Notes: generated by a model not told the origin, from the sequence alone. 64,000 nucleotides of DNA from Pseudomonas atagonensis (GCF_011369485.1 NZ_VXCA01000011.1:111498-175497); one strand, 5' to 3'; positions 1-8,632 are shown, counted from the first letter of the stretch. Translations and numbers: made by a program.

Positions 1-20
1 TGTGGCTTGCCCGCGATGGC
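1..20. repeat. Partial REP-like repeat arm at window edge
   Basis: Bases 3-16 read GGCTTGCCCGCGAT. This is the same arm as in the inverted repeat at 8904-8968, so this is probably one end of a repeat whose other arm lies left of the window. Confidence 0.45.
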
Positions 21-55
21 GTCAATGCAAGCACTGAAAAAGCATCAAAAAAGAC

Positions 56-1069
56 TTACAGACTCTCACTCACCTTGCTTGCCACCTCTGCCGGCACCCA
101 CGGTGTCCAGACCTGCGGCTGATCACGCAAAAACGCTTCGGCCACCGCCCGCGGTTGCTGGCGTTTTTCACTCATTCCGGCCAGCGTCTGGTTCAGCAGA
201 TCAATCGGCAAATCGACCTTTTCAAAAAACGCCACCAACTGCGGGTACTGCGCCTTGAACGGTGCCGACACGCCAATTGCCAGGCTGGCCGGCATCGAGC
301 GCGAGCCTTTCGGATTCGGGTTGTTCGCGTCGGCCAGGGTTTTCCAGGCTTCGGCGTCGAACGGCGGCTCATCGAGCTTCACCAGTTTGAAACGACCCAA
401 CAGCGGGGTCGGCGACCAGTAGTAAAACAGCACCGGTTTGCCGCGTTTTATCGACGACGCCACCTCGGCATCCAGCGCTGCACCGGAGCCGGTGCGGAAG
501 TTGACGAAGCTGTCGTTCAGCGCATAGGCCTTGAGCTTCTGGCTGTTGACGATTTCCGAAGTCCAGCCGGTCGGGCTGTTGAGGAAACGCCCACGGCTCG
601 GGTCTTCCGGGTCGCGGAACACGTCTTTGTAGCGCGGCAGATCGGCTACCGATTTCAACTCCGGCGCCAATGGCTTGATGCCGCGCTCGGGATCGCCCTT
701 GATCACGTATTCCGGCACCCACCAGCCTTCGGTCGCGCCTTTGACCGTGTCGCCGAGGCCAAACACCTTGCCCTCGGCGGCCGCCTTGACCCATGCCGGA
801 CTGCGCCCGGCCCACTCTTCACCGATCACCTGAATATCGTTTTTCGCCAGCGCCGCTTCGAGGCTGACGGTGCTGCCCGGCAGCGTGTCAGTCGGGAGTC
901 CGTAGCCCTTTTCAACGATCAGGCGCAGCACTTCGGTGATGAAGCTGCCGCTTTCCCAGGTGATGTCGCCAAAGTGAATCGGCGTAGTTTTCTCCGCCGC
1001 AGAAACAGCGCAGACACTCAGGCTCAGTGCCAGCAACGAACCGCCGAGCAGGCTTTTGATCGATCTCAT
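56..1069 (-). CDS. Glycine betaine/proline-type ABC transporter substrate-binding protein (OpuAC family)
   Basis: A 337-residue periplasmic solute-binding protein. An N-terminal signal peptide (Met-Arg-Ser-Ile-Lys, hydrophobic residues 7-19, cleavage near AVSAA) precedes an OpuAC/ProX-type fold. Tryptophan-rich patches ITWESGSF, EEWAGRSPAW, EGWWVPEY and YYWSPTP are the kind that build the aromatic cage for quaternary amines. The start at 1069 is chosen because AAGAGG lies 6 nt upstream and the signal peptide begins there; a longer reading from 1117 adds only non-signal residues. The ATG overlaps the stop of the upstream sigma gene (ATGA), so the two are probably translationally coupled. No permease or ATPase is visible, though either could lie beyond the left edge. 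The ligand (betaine, choline or a related compound) is inferred from the family only. Confidence 0.85.
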   Translation of the reverse strand: MRSIKSLLGGSLLALSLSVCAVSAAEKTTPIHFGDITWESGSFITEVLRLIVEKGYGLPTDTLPGSTVSLEAALAKNDIQVIGEEWAGRSPAWVKAAAEGKVFGLGDTVKGATEGWWVPEYVIKGDPERGIKPLAPELKSVADLPRYKDVFRDPEDPSRGRFLNSPTGWTSEIVNSQKLKAYALNDSFVNFRTGSGAALDAEVASSIKRGKPVLFYYWSPTPLLGRFKLVKLDEPPFDAEAWKTLADANNPNPKGSRSMPASLAIGVSAPFKAQYPQLVAFFEKVDLPIDLLNQTLAGMSEKRQQPRAVAEAFLRDQPQVWTPWVPAEVASKVSESL

Positions 1070-1593
1070 GCAGACCTCTTGTCTTGTAGGAATTGGTTGG
1101 CGCTGTGGCGATCGCACAGCGCTTGGGAACGGGTCATGTAAACGCTGACCGAGCGCTGGGAAATGCCCAGTTCGGCGGCGATTTGCGGGTAAGTCAGGCC
1201 ATCGATACGCGCCAGCAGAAAGGTCAAGCGAACCTTGCCCGGCAGACGCTGCAGGCTGTGATCAAGGCGCTTGAGGGTTTGCGCCAGTTGCGCGAGTTCT
1301 TCCGGCGATGCGACGGTGTCCACATTGATCTGCTGCTGGTAACGGCGCTCCAGATCGGCGCGGCGCCAGCGTCGATAAAGCAGGCGTTGGGCAACGGTGG
1401 TGAGCAATGCGCGAGGTTCGCGAATCGCCGTGAGTGCCGGCGCTTCGAGCAGTTGCGTGAAGGTTTCGGCGGCAATGTCTTCAACACTGGCGGCGTCATG
1501 CAGATGCCGGCGCAGGTAGCTGCAAAGCCATTGATAGTGGGCGCGGAACAGGGTGTCGAGGTTGTCGCGGTGGGACGGTTCGGTGCCGGACAT
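1066..1593 (-). CDS. ECF (FecI-like) RNA polymerase sigma factor
   Basis: About 175 residues with the two-domain layout of ECF sigma factors: region 2 around LFRAHYQWLCSYLRRHL and SVEDIAAETFTQLLE, and region 4 around LTFLLARIDGLTYPQIAAELGIS with a helix-turn-helix. The start at 1593 (MSGTEPSH) has AAGGAG upstream; the longer ORF begins at 1653. FecI-type sigma genes are normally followed by a fecR anti-sigma gene and a TonB receptor. Here the stop codon instead overlaps the start of a binding-protein gene, and no fecR is nearby. The 114-bp upstream gap (1594-1707) is AT-rich but contains no Fur box I can recognise, so iron control is not supported. The inducing signal is unknown. Confidence 0.85.
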   Translation of the reverse strand: MSGTEPSHRDNLDTLFRAHYQWLCSYLRRHLHDAASVEDIAAETFTQLLEAPALTAIREPRALLTTVAQRLLYRRWRRADLERRYQQQINVDTVASPEELAQLAQTLKRLDHSLQRLPGKVRLTFLLARIDGLTYPQIAAELGISQRSVSVYMTRSQALCDRHSANQFLQDKRSA

Positions 1594-1707
1594 AGGGGCT
1601 CCTTGGTAAAGGGTCGCTGAATGTCCGGTGTTCCGGTGGCGCGATCGTAGCAAGGCGCCTTATTCGTTAAAAATACTTAAAAAGAATTTTTATATTCTAT
1701 TTAGAGA

Positions 1708-2499
1708 TTACCGAAGACGTCCGTAACCCAGCGCTTCGGCCTCCCGCTGGTAGTCGAGCAAGACCTGATAATCGCTTTCGCTGGCCGGCAACACCTCGGC
1801 TAATCCAAGGGTTTGCGCGACATCGGTCAGTTCGGCCAGGGATCGATTCATCACTTCACGTAACTGTTCGATCTGCGCGTCACTGGCGCTGGCCACCGTG
1901 ATAAAAGGCAAGGTCGGGCTGAAGGCACTGCGCACCACCGTGCGTAATCCGCTGATCTCCTTGGGCGCATGCTGCGCGAGGTAGGCGTAGGTCACGCTGT
2001 CGACGGCGGCGAGATCGGCGCGACCTTCGCGCAACCAGCGCAGGCTCTCGCGGTGTCCGCCGCTGATACCGACCGAGGCGAAAAACCGGCCGCCTTGCTG
2101 CAACGGAGCCAGTCGTTGACGCAACAGGTTCATGCCGCTGTTGGAATCCTCGCTGTTGATCACGCCGCGACTGTTGCGAAAGTCCACCAGGGTTTTGCGT
2201 GGATCATCGGCGCGGCAGAGGATCAGGCTGCAATGACTGCCGGCGCTGGCGTCGGAGAACTCGTAACGGGGGCGACCGATGATTCGAACCTTGCCGCGCA
2301 GAGCCGTCATCAGTGGATAACCGCAGGTCTGCGTCAGCAACAGATCCGGTGAAAGCCACAGCTCAGGCAACGACAGTTTTTCCGCGCACAGTCGAGTGAC
2401 GTCGAGGTTTTCCAGAATGCGCGAAATCCAGCGTTCGTTGGCCGCACGAATCCGCTCGGGCGCGGTGTACATCAGCAGTTCGATTTGGTGTTGGCTCAT
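1708..2499 (-). CDS. PhnD/PhnT-like phosphate/phosphonate-type substrate-binding domain protein, no signal peptide seen
   Basis: About 263 residues resembling the PhnD-type periplasmic binding domain (type 2 binding fold). Recognisable parts are QTCGYPLMTALRGKVRIIGRPRY, an SEDSNSGMNLLR loop, and GGHRESLRWLREGRADLAAVDSVTYAYL. The start at 2499 is preceded by GGAAGA at a good distance. The N-terminus (MSQHQIELLMYTAPERI) has no hydrophobic signal segment, so the protein looks cytoplasmic, unlike transporter-linked relatives. It lies 42 bp downstream of the desaturase gene on the same strand and may share its transcript. No ABC permease is nearby. It may be a sensor or orphan binding protein; function unknown. 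Confidence 0.7.
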   Translation of the reverse strand: MSQHQIELLMYTAPERIRAANERWISRILENLDVTRLCAEKLSLPELWLSPDLLLTQTCGYPLMTALRGKVRIIGRPRYEFSDASAGSHCSLILCRADDPRKTLVDFRNSRGVINSEDSNSGMNLLRQRLAPLQQGGRFFASVGISGGHRESLRWLREGRADLAAVDSVTYAYLAQHAPKEISGLRTVVRSAFSPTLPFITVASASDAQIEQLREVMNRSLAELTDVAQTLGLAEVLPASESDYQVLLDYQREAEALGYGRLR

Positions 2500-2541
2500 A
2501 CGCATTCTTCCCGGACAACAAATTTCCAATGTGGGGGCAAG

Positions 2542-3483
2542 TCAGTGAAACGGATGCTGAGGGCTGTCGATCGGCTTGAACCCATGCCGCCGCCACAACT
2601 GCCCGTAGCCCTGCACCAGAAAACCCCCGCTGCGCGCCACCCACTGCTCGCGATGCATGCGGTAAACCCTGGGCAAGTCGTACCACGCCAGCCCCGGCAA
2701 GTCGTGATGCACCAGATGAAAATTCAGATTGAGGAACAACCAGCGCCACGGCCAACCGGCCTCGTTGAGCACCGTGCGTTGCTCGGGATGCGCATGCGGA
2801 CGATGCTCGTAGTAGGAGCGAATCATCGCAATCGACAGCGCTGGCACACTGATCAGCAGCAGGTAATGCCACACCGGCACTGCGCTGTAGCGCTCGATAA
2901 ACCACAGCATCAAGAACGTGAACGTGCCATGGGTGAGCCACATCAGCCAGGCCTGGCATTCAGCGTTTTTCAGGCGCTGCAGTTCTTCACCCGCCAGCGT
3001 CAGCAGGGCCAGCGGCGCGCCAAGGATGAACCGGCCGAGGACGGTTTTGTTCAGCCAGTGCAGACCGCGCTCGAATAACGAACTGCCCTGCCAACGTGCC
3101 GCCGTCAGGTAACGACTTTCCGGATCGACACCCGGCACCGTCAAATCCTCATCGCGGTGATGCAGCAAATGGCTGTCGCGATACAGCGTGTACGGATACC
3201 AAACGGCAAACGGCGCATAGCCGAGGATTTTGTTGAAGCGAATCCAACGGGTCGGATGCCCGTGGAGCAATTCGTGCTGCACCGACAGCCACAGCACCAG
3301 CAGCGGAATCAGCAGCGCCGTGCTCCAGCCGCGCCCCAGCCAATGGCTATTGAGGACGATGGCGAACCAGCCGCCATACACGCCGATCAGCAACAGCCAG
3401 GTCGGCCATTCGCTACGGGCGGTGAAGCGTTGACGCAGGGTTTCGATTTGCAGGCGGTGGGCGGCATCGAAGTAATGGGGCAT
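2542..3483 (-). CDS. Membrane fatty acid desaturase
   Basis: 313 residues with the three histidine clusters of the membrane di-iron desaturase/hydroxylase superfamily: H70-E-L-L-H74-G-H76, HLLHH at 105-109 and HLVHH at 256-260. Hydrophobic stretches at about 27-45, 52-70 and 185-220 fit membrane insertion. Members introduce double bonds into acyl chains or related lipids using O2 and an electron donor; the substrate cannot be told from sequence. The start at 3483 is the first ATG of the frame. It is probably co-transcribed with the PhnD-like gene downstream. It could also be a beta-carotene hydroxylase-like or alkane-type oxygenase, but the spacing of the boxes favours a desaturase. Confidence 0.85.
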   Translation of the reverse strand: MPHYFDAAHRLQIETLRQRFTARSEWPTWLLLIGVYGGWFAIVLNSHWLGRGWSTALLIPLLVLWLSVQHELLHGHPTRWIRFNKILGYAPFAVWYPYTLYRDSHLLHHRDEDLTVPGVDPESRYLTAARWQGSSLFERGLHWLNKTVLGRFILGAPLALLTLAGEELQRLKNAECQAWLMWLTHGTFTFLMLWFIERYSAVPVWHYLLLISVPALSIAMIRSYYEHRPHAHPEQRTVLNEAGWPWRWLFLNLNFHLVHHDLPGLAWYDLPRVYRMHREQWVARSGGFLVQGYGQLWRRHGFKPIDSPQHPFH

Positions 3484-3595
3484 GGCGTTGCTCGAAGCAG
3501 GAGTCTTCCCCTTCTGTGCAACGACGCTGCGAAAGCTTGCAGATTATTTTCGGGTTCAGGCAGGAGCCCGAGAACCGGGCTCCTGAAGGGTGCGA

Positions 3596-3706
3596 TCAAT
3601 GGCCGAAAATATCGACTTTCTTGGCTTTCTTCTCGGCGCGTTTTTCAATGGCAGTCTTGGCCGGTTTTTTCTTGTCGGCTTTCTTTGAATTCAAACCTTT
3701 GGACAT
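3596..3706 (-). CDS. Short lysine-rich hypothetical protein (36 aa)
   Basis: A 36-codon frame reading MSKGLNSKKADKKKPAKTAI and ending in KKVDIFGH. About a third of residues are lysine and there is no hydrophobic segment, so the product would be a very basic soluble peptide. The start at 3706 has GGAG about 9 nt upstream. The frame can be extended to 3793, but the ribosome site favours the short form. It lies head-to-head with the GNAT gene and is not in an operon. The function is unknown; the composition suggests nucleic-acid or ribosome association, which is speculation. Confidence 0.55.
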   Translation of the reverse strand: MSKGLNSKKADKKKPAKTAIEKRAEKKAKKVDIFGH

Positions 3707-3808
3707 GATGTGTACTCCACTCACAGGGGATGTGAGGTCAGGTATACACCTATCCCGAGGCGCGCGTTCTTTTATAATCGCCGCCACACCCACCGACAGT
3801 CCGATCCC

Positions 3809-4225
3809 ATGCCCGACACCCGCTACAGCCTGCTCGACGAGTCACTCTGGCCGTTGATGAACAAGTTTTACCGCAGCCACCAATCCTCGATGAAAGCCGT
3901 GCGCGATGCGCAATTGTGGGTGGCGCGGCGCGGCGATATTGTCGCGGCGCTGTGCCTGCGGCCAGTGGCGGGTGGACACTGGTTGACCGGGTTGTTTGTT
4001 GACCCGGCGTGTCGTGAACAGGGGATCGCTGCGACTCTGATCAGTGCGGCAGTGCAGGACGTGACGGAGCCGGTCTGGCTGTTCTGCCATCCGGACTTGC
4101 GCGGTTTTTATGAACGCCGAGGGTTCAGTTTCGACCCCGCCCTGCCCCAGGCTATGGCCGAGCGGTTGAGCCGTTATGCGCGGAGCAAGCCGATGATTGC
4201 CATGGGACTGAATGCTTCGAATTGA
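3809..4225 (+). CDS. GNAT family N-acetyltransferase
   Basis: 138 residues with the GNAT acetyl-CoA binding region: strand GHWLTGLFVDPACREQGIAATLI, where the R/Q-x-x-G-x-A/G loop is REQGIA, and a C-terminal DLRGFYERRGF motif common in the family. The start at 3809 (MPDTRYSLLD) is chosen over the frame start at 3710, which would cross the upstream promoter region. A TATAAT-like sequence at 3773-3778 could serve as its -10 box. The substrate is unknown. A REP-like palindrome follows directly. Confidence 0.8.
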   Translation: MPDTRYSLLDESLWPLMNKFYRSHQSSMKAVRDAQLWVARRGDIVAALCLRPVAGGHWLTGLFVDPACREQGIAATLISAAVQDVTEPVWLFCHPDLRGFYERRGFSFDPALPQAMAERLSRYARSKPMIAMGLNASN

Positions 4226-4237
4226 TGCAAAACCAAT

Positions 4238-4324
4238 GTGGGAGCAGGCTTGCTCGCGAATGCGATTTATCAGTCATCCAATCAGTGACTGACACACCGC
4301 TTTCGCGAGCAAGCCCGCTCCCAC
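4238..4324. repeat. REP-type inverted repeat (GTGGGAGC...GCTCCCAC)
   Basis: Arms GTGGGAGCAGGCTTGCTCGC and the near-perfect reverse complement flank about 45 bases. The same family occurs at 34558, 39785, 42863 and 54418, and as a mini form at 61970. The layout (two inverted REP units with a spacer) matches the REPINs described in P. fluorescens. Confidence 0.85.
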
Positions 4325-4347
4325 AGGGGATATGTGATGAACTTGGC

Positions 4348-4887
4348 TCAGTCGTCGGCAGCGGGATCAAGGTCGGGAAACATCACTTCAGTGAAGCCGA
4401 ACTTGCTGAAATCGGTAATCCGCGACGGGTACAGTCGGCCGATCAGGTGATCGCACTCGTGCTGCACCACCCGTGCGTGAAAGCCTGACGCCACGCGCAC
4501 AATCGGCTCGCCTTTCGGGTCGAACCCTTCGTAGCGAATCTGCTGATAACGCTCCACTTCACCGCGTAAGCCCGGCACCGACAGGCAACCCTCGAAGCCC
4601 TCTTCCATGAGCGGACTCAACGGCGTGATCAACGGATTGATCAGAATCGTCTGCGGCACCGCTTCGGCGTCCGGGTAACGTTCGCTGTGCTCGAAGCCGA
4701 AGATCACCAGTTGCAGATCGACTCCGATCTGCGGCGCCGCGAGACCTACACCGCCGACACTTTCCATGGTCTGGAACATGTCGTCGATCAGTTGCCACAG
4801 CTCAGGGCTGTCGAACATTTCTGCCGGTACTGGCGGGGCAATGCGCAGCAGGCGTTCGTCGCCCATTTTCAGAACTTCACGAATCAT
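4348..4887 (-). CDS. def: Peptide deformylase
   Basis: 179 residues. It removes the N-formyl group from nascent proteins in the cytoplasm. All three metal-site motifs are present: GVGLAAPQ (46-53), EGCLS (99-103, metal-ligand Cys101) and HECDH (143-147, two histidine ligands and the catalytic glutamate). The acidic C-terminal tail (DLDPAADD) and length suggest a second, Def2-like copy rather than the def-fmt copy, because fmt is not adjacent. It lies 2 bp downstream of the yihY-like gene on the same strand, so the two are probably an operon. Confidence 0.93.
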   Translation of the reverse strand: MIREVLKMGDERLLRIAPPVPAEMFDSPELWQLIDDMFQTMESVGGVGLAAPQIGVDLQLVIFGFEHSERYPDAEAVPQTILINPLITPLSPLMEEGFEGCLSVPGLRGEVERYQQIRYEGFDPKGEPIVRVASGFHARVVQHECDHLIGRLYPSRITDFSKFGFTEVMFPDLDPAADD

Positions 4888-4889
4888 GA

Positions 4890-5840
4890 TCAGACTTCGT
4901 CAGTGTCCGGCTTGAGCGAATGATCGCGGCCCAGGCCCGAGACGTGTTGTTTGGGATGTTCGTCGAGTTCGCCGGGGACCTTCTCGCCCGGATCCTTGCC
5001 CTCGCTGGACATGTGCTCGATCACCGCATTCATTTCCGCGCCGAGCAGCAACACCGCGGCGGAAATATAAAAATACAACAACAGCACGATGATCGCGCCG
5101 ATGCTGCCATACATCGCGTTGTAGTTGGCGAAGGTTTTCACATAAAACGCGAACCCCAACGAGGCGATGATCCACACCACCACGGCCAGCACTGAACCTG
5201 GGGTGATGAAGCGGAATTCCTGTTTGACGTCGGGCATCACGTAATAGATCAGCGCCACGGCGACCATCATCAGAATCACGATCACCGGCCAGCGCGCGAT
5301 GGTCCAGACGGTGACGATGAAGTCTTCCAGGCCGACCTGCGCAGCGATCCAGCCCATCACTTGCGGCCCGAGCACCATCAGCGCCGCCGCCACCAGTAGC
5401 ATGCCGGCAATGCCGACGGTGTAGAAAATCGACAGCGGAAAACGCTTCCAGATCGGCCGGCCTTCGACCACATCGTAAGCGGCGTTCATCGCGCTCATCA
5501 TCAGGCGCACACCCGCTGACGCGGTGTACAGAGCGACGACGATACCGACCGAGAGCAAACCGCCCTTGGACTGCTGCAACTGATCGATCACCGGGTTGAC
5601 CTGCTCCAGCGCTTGCGGCGGCAGAACCAGTTCCGACTGCAGGCGCAGCCAGGAGAAGAAATCCGGCAGGTGCAGGAAACCGATCAGGGCAATCAGAAAC
5701 AGAATGAACGGGAACAGCGAGAACAGCATCTGGTAGGCCAGTGCCGAAGCGTAAGTCGACATCTCGTCGTCGACGAATTCAGTGACCGTGCGCACCATCA
5801 CCCGGTGCAGGGGCAGACCTTTCATGTCCGGAAAAATCAT
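4890..5840 (-). CDS. YihY/virulence factor BrkB family inner membrane protein
   Basis: 316 residues with about six transmembrane segments (for example 36-58, 100-120, 140-165, 185-205, 218-240, 250-275) and the family pattern [27 protein letters not shown] near the N-terminus. The charged C-terminal tail from about 280 is cytoplasmic. The start at 5840 is supported by AAAGGAG 7 nt upstream. The family is named after RNase BN and BrkB, but the nuclease assignment was an error and the real role is not settled. It is upstream partner of def. Confidence 0.88.
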   Translation of the reverse strand: MIFPDMKGLPLHRVMVRTVTEFVDDEMSTYASALAYQMLFSLFPFILFLIALIGFLHLPDFFSWLRLQSELVLPPQALEQVNPVIDQLQQSKGGLLSVGIVVALYTASAGVRLMMSAMNAAYDVVEGRPIWKRFPLSIFYTVGIAGMLLVAAALMVLGPQVMGWIAAQVGLEDFIVTVWTIARWPVIVILMMVAVALIYYVMPDVKQEFRFITPGSVLAVVVWIIASLGFAFYVKTFANYNAMYGSIGAIIVLLLYFYISAAVLLLGAEMNAVIEHMSSEGKDPGEKVPGELDEHPKQHVSGLGRDHSLKPDTDEV

Positions 5841-5953
5841 TCGCGTCTCCTTTCGCCGCTTTACAGGTTGAAGTCGTGGCGACTCAGGGGCCGTTTTTTA
5901 CATCACGTTAGCCTACTTGGCGACTCTTGGGGGTCTGCGCGGGCTTTCGACAC

Positions 5954-5979
5954 AAAAACGGCCATCCTTGGATGGCCGT
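5954..5979 (-). terminator. Rho-independent terminator of the csbD-like gene
   Basis: Stem ACGGCCATC / GATGGCCGT with loop CTTG. Read on the minus strand it is followed by a T run (A run at 5954-5958). Confidence 0.8.
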
Positions 5980-6003
5980 TCATGTGTTTCGTTCAAGGCT
6001 GAA

Positions 6004-6195
6004 TTACGCCTTGTCGACGGTTTTCTTCACTGCGTCTTTGGCTTTGCCAACCGCTTGCTGGGCTTCGCCTTTTTTCTCTTGAACCTTGCCTTCGGCTTGC
6101 AGCTTGGTGTTGTCGGTGGCTTTACCGACGCCTTGCTTGATGTTGCCGACTGCTTCGTTGGCCATGCCTTTTACTTTATCGCCTGTGCTACTCAT
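6004..6195 (-). CDS. CsbD family stress-response protein
   Basis: 63 residues, almost entirely charged and alanine-rich helix (MSSTGDKVKGMANEAVGNIK followed by repeated KxxxAxGK blocks). This matches the CsbD/YjbJ family of small, probably disordered, general-stress proteins. The start at 6195 has AAGGAG upstream. It is a single-gene unit with its own terminator at 5954-5979. Biochemical role unknown; in other bacteria the family is induced by stationary phase or osmotic stress. Confidence 0.88.
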   Translation of the reverse strand: MSSTGDKVKGMANEAVGNIKQGVGKATDNTKLQAEGKVQEKKGEAQQAVGKAKDAVKKTVDKA

Positions 6196-6393
6196 GGTGT
6201 TTCTCCTTGGTGCAATTAGGGGGAAAAGTCAGTACGTAATGATTGACCGGCCGGGTTTGCGGGGAGTTTCATTTATTTTCAGTGCTTCTTTTCGTCGCTC
6301 TGAACAGGTTGGGCTTTATGTTTATCGGCGTTGCCTTGAGAATGCGCTGCATATGGGCGCCACACGCCCGAGAACCGATCCCGCAGGAATGTT

Positions 6394-6771
6394 ATGAAAC
6401 TCGATAAAAAGCAGGCCATTGCCCGTAGAAACCAGGAACTGGGCGGCGCTGTGCTCGGCACCAACAACTGCCACTTCGCCGAACTGAACCGCAACCGCAA
6501 CATCTGGTGGTTCGACTTGCCGGTGTCGCGCCTGGCCATTGGTCAGTACGAGTGGATTCACCTGCTGATGCACACGCCGGCGACCGACGAACTGCTACAC
6601 CTGAAAGTGCCGACGGTGTTCTTGCGTGAAAAGCTCGAAGGTCTGGTGATTCGCAATGAAGGCAAGCGCAAAGCGGCGTTGAGCCTGGAATTGAGTGCTG
6701 ACAAGGATTCGTATTTGCAGGACATGCGTCCGGCGGGCACCAACGTGAATTTCGCGCCGTTCCGCCAGTAA
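6394..6771 (+). CDS. Conserved hypothetical protein (125 aa)
   Basis: A 125-residue soluble protein beginning MKLDKKQAIARRNQELGGAV. It has no signal peptide, membrane segment or motif I recognise. Central segments NIWWFDLPVSRLAIGQYEWI and LLHLKVPTVFLREKLEGLVI look like a compact alpha/beta domain. The codon use matches its neighbours, supporting a real gene. A repeat and a terminator follow it. No function can be assigned. Confidence 0.75.
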   Translation: MKLDKKQAIARRNQELGGAVLGTNNCHFAELNRNRNIWWFDLPVSRLAIGQYEWIHLLMHTPATDELLHLKVPTVFLREKLEGLVIRNEGKRKAALSLELSADKDSYLQDMRPAGTNVNFAPFRQ

Positions 6772-6781
6772 TCGCACGATT

Positions 6782-6891
6782 GATCGTTCCCACGCTCCGC
6801 GTGGGAATGCCGCCCCGGACGCTCCGCGTCCAGCTCTGCAGGGACGCAGAGCGTCCCGGGATGCGTTACCACGCAGAGCGTGGGAACGATC
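6782..6891. repeat. Inverted repeat of the GATCGTTCCCACGC family
   Basis: Outer arms GATCGTTCCCACGCTC and GAGCGTGGGAACGATC enclose an inner palindrome of GGACGCTCCGCGTCC type. Related copies lie at 30442-30543 and, in minimal form, at 51196-51226. Confidence 0.85.
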
Positions 6892-6902
6892 AATCCAGCA
6901 AC

Positions 6903-6930
6903 AAAAAGCCCCGCATCTGCGGGGCTTTTT
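6903..6930. terminator. Bidirectional rho-independent terminator
   Basis: Perfect stem AAAAAGCCCCGC / GCGGGGCTTTTT with a 4-base loop. It can serve both the 125-aa gene (plus) and the first fadD (minus). Confidence 0.9.
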
Positions 6931-6934
6931 AATT

Positions 6935-8632
6935 TCAGGCGGCGGACTTGGCCTTGATCTTCTTCAGCTCTTCGTCACGCAACTCGCGGCGCAGGATCTT
7001 GCCGACGTTGGTGGTCGGCAGCGCATCGCGGAACTCTACCGAGCGCGGCACCTTGTAGCCGGTGACGTTGGCACGCATGTGCTCCATCACGGTTTCCTTG
7101 GTCAAGGTCACGCCCGGTTTGGCCACGATGAAAATCTTGATTGCCTCACCCGACTTTTCGTCCGGCACGCCGATGGCCGCACACTGCAGCACGCCCGGCA
7201 GGGTCGCCAGCACGTCTTCCAGTTCGTTCGGGTAGACGTTGAAACCGGAGACCAGAATCATGTCTTTCTTGCGATCGACAATGCGCATGTAGCCGTCCGG
7301 CTGGATCAGCGCGATGTCACCGGTCTTCAGCCAGCCTTCGCTGTCGAGCATTTCATCGGTGGCTTCCTGGCGCTGCCAGTAACCTTTCATCACTTGCGGG
7401 CCCTTGACGCACAGTTCGCCGATTTCACCCAAAGGCTGCTCGACACCGGCATCGTCGATGACTTTGCACAGGGTCGACGGCACGGGAATGCCGATGGTGC
7501 CGATCTGGATGTTCTGGATCGGGTTCACGGTTGCGACCGGACTGGTTTCGGTCATGCCGTAACCTTCGCAGATCGGGCAACCGGTCACGGCTTTCCAGCG
7601 CTCGGCGGCCGCCAGTTGCAGGGCCATGCCGCCGGACAGGGTGACTTTCAGCGCGGAGAAGTCCAGCTTGCGGAAACCTTCGTTGTTGCACAGCGCCACG
7701 AACAGCGTGTTGAGACCGACGAAACCGCTGAACTTCCACTTCGACAGTTCCTTGACCATCGCCGGCAAGTCGCGCGGGTTGCTGATCAGGATGTTGTGGT
7801 TGCCGATCAGCATCATCGCCATGCAATGAAAGGTGAACGCATAGATGTGGTAAAGCGGCAGCGGCGTGATCAGGATCTCGCAACCTTCATTGAGATTGGA
7901 GCCCATCAACGCCTTGCACTGCAGCATGTTGGCGACGAGGTTGCGGTGGGTCAGCATCGCGCCCTTGGCCACGCCGGTGGTGCCACCGGTGTATTGCAGC
8001 ACGGCGACATCACCGCTGTCCGGATTGGCTTCCGCCACAGGCTGGCCCTGGCCCTTGCTCAGCACGTCATTGAACTTGACGGCTTTGGGCAGGTGATAGG
8101 CCGGCACCATTTTCTTCACGTACTTGATGACGCTGTTGATCAGCAGGCGCTTGATCGGTGGCAGCAGGTCAGCAACTTCGGTGACGATGACGTGTTTGAC
8201 GCCGGTTTTCGGCACCACGGCTTCGGCCAGGTGCGCCATGTTTGCCAGGCAAACAAGGGCTTTGGCGCCGGAGTCATTGAATTGGTGTTCCATTTCCCGC
8301 GCGGTGTACAGCGGGTTGGTGTTGACCACGATCAGCCCGGCACGGATTGCACCGAAGACGGCCACCGGGTACTGCAGAACGTTGGGCAATTGCACGGCGA
8401 TTCGATCACCGGGCTGCAAGTCGGTATGCTGTTGCAGATACGCGGCAAACGCACCGGACAATTCGTACAGTTCACCGTAGGTGATTGTCTTGCCCAGGTT
8501 GCTGAAAGCCGGTTTGTTGGCGAAGCGTTGGCAGGATTGCTTCAACACTGCCTGAATGTTCGGATACTCGTCTGGATTGATGTCGGCAGCAATTCCAGCC
8601 GGGTATTTATCCTTCCAAAAGTCTTCGATCAT
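6935..8632 (-). CDS. fadD: Long-chain fatty acid-CoA ligase, first copy
   Basis: 565 residues. It activates long-chain fatty acids to acyl-CoA with ATP at the inner membrane, the entry step of beta-oxidation. The ANL-superfamily signature YTGGTTGVAKGAM (AMP-binding P-loop) lies near residue 215. Downstream are GYGMTETSP, the hinge region YMRIVDRKKDMILVSGFNVY and the C-terminal lysine segment PTTNVGKILRREL. The start at 8632 follows a GAGGAG site. It is followed upstream by a second fadD on the same strand, a tandem pair typical of Pseudomonas (fadD1/fadD2). The 362-bp gap between the two means each probably has its own promoter. Confidence 0.93.
   Translation of the reverse strand: MIEDFWKDKYPAGIAADINPDEYPNIQAVLKQSCQRFANKPAFSNLGKTITYGELYELSGAFAAYLQQHTDLQPGDRIAVQLPNVLQYPVAVFGAIRAGLIVVNTNPLYTAREMEHQFNDSGAKALVCLANMAHLAEAVVPKTGVKHVIVTEVADLLPPIKRLLINSVIKYVKKMVPAYHLPKAVKFNDVLSKGQGQPVAEANPDSGDVAVLQYTGGTTGVAKGAMLTHRNLVANMLQCKALMGSNLNEGCEILITPLPLYHIYAFTFHCMAMMLIGNHNILISNPRDLPAMVKELSKWKFSGFVGLNTLFVALCNNEGFRKLDFSALKVTLSGGMALQLAAAERWKAVTGCPICEGYGMTETSPVATVNPIQNIQIGTIGIPVPSTLCKVIDDAGVEQPLGEIGELCVKGPQVMKGYWQRQEATDEMLDSEGWLKTGDIALIQPDGYMRIVDRKKDMILVSGFNVYPNELEDVLATLPGVLQCAAIGVPDEKSGEAIKIFIVAKPGVTLTKETVMEHMRANVTGYKVPRSVEFRDALPTTNVGKILRRELRDEELKKIKAKSAA

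Noticed and set aside
1594..1707. Fur box before the first sigma gene
   Set aside because: The gap is AT-rich but no 7-1-7 or 19-bp Fur palindrome is visible, unlike at 34692-34708.
4238..4324. Repeats considered as a CRISPR array
   Set aside because: The repeats are scattered single inverted pairs in intergenic gaps, not direct repeats with regular spacers; no cas genes are present.
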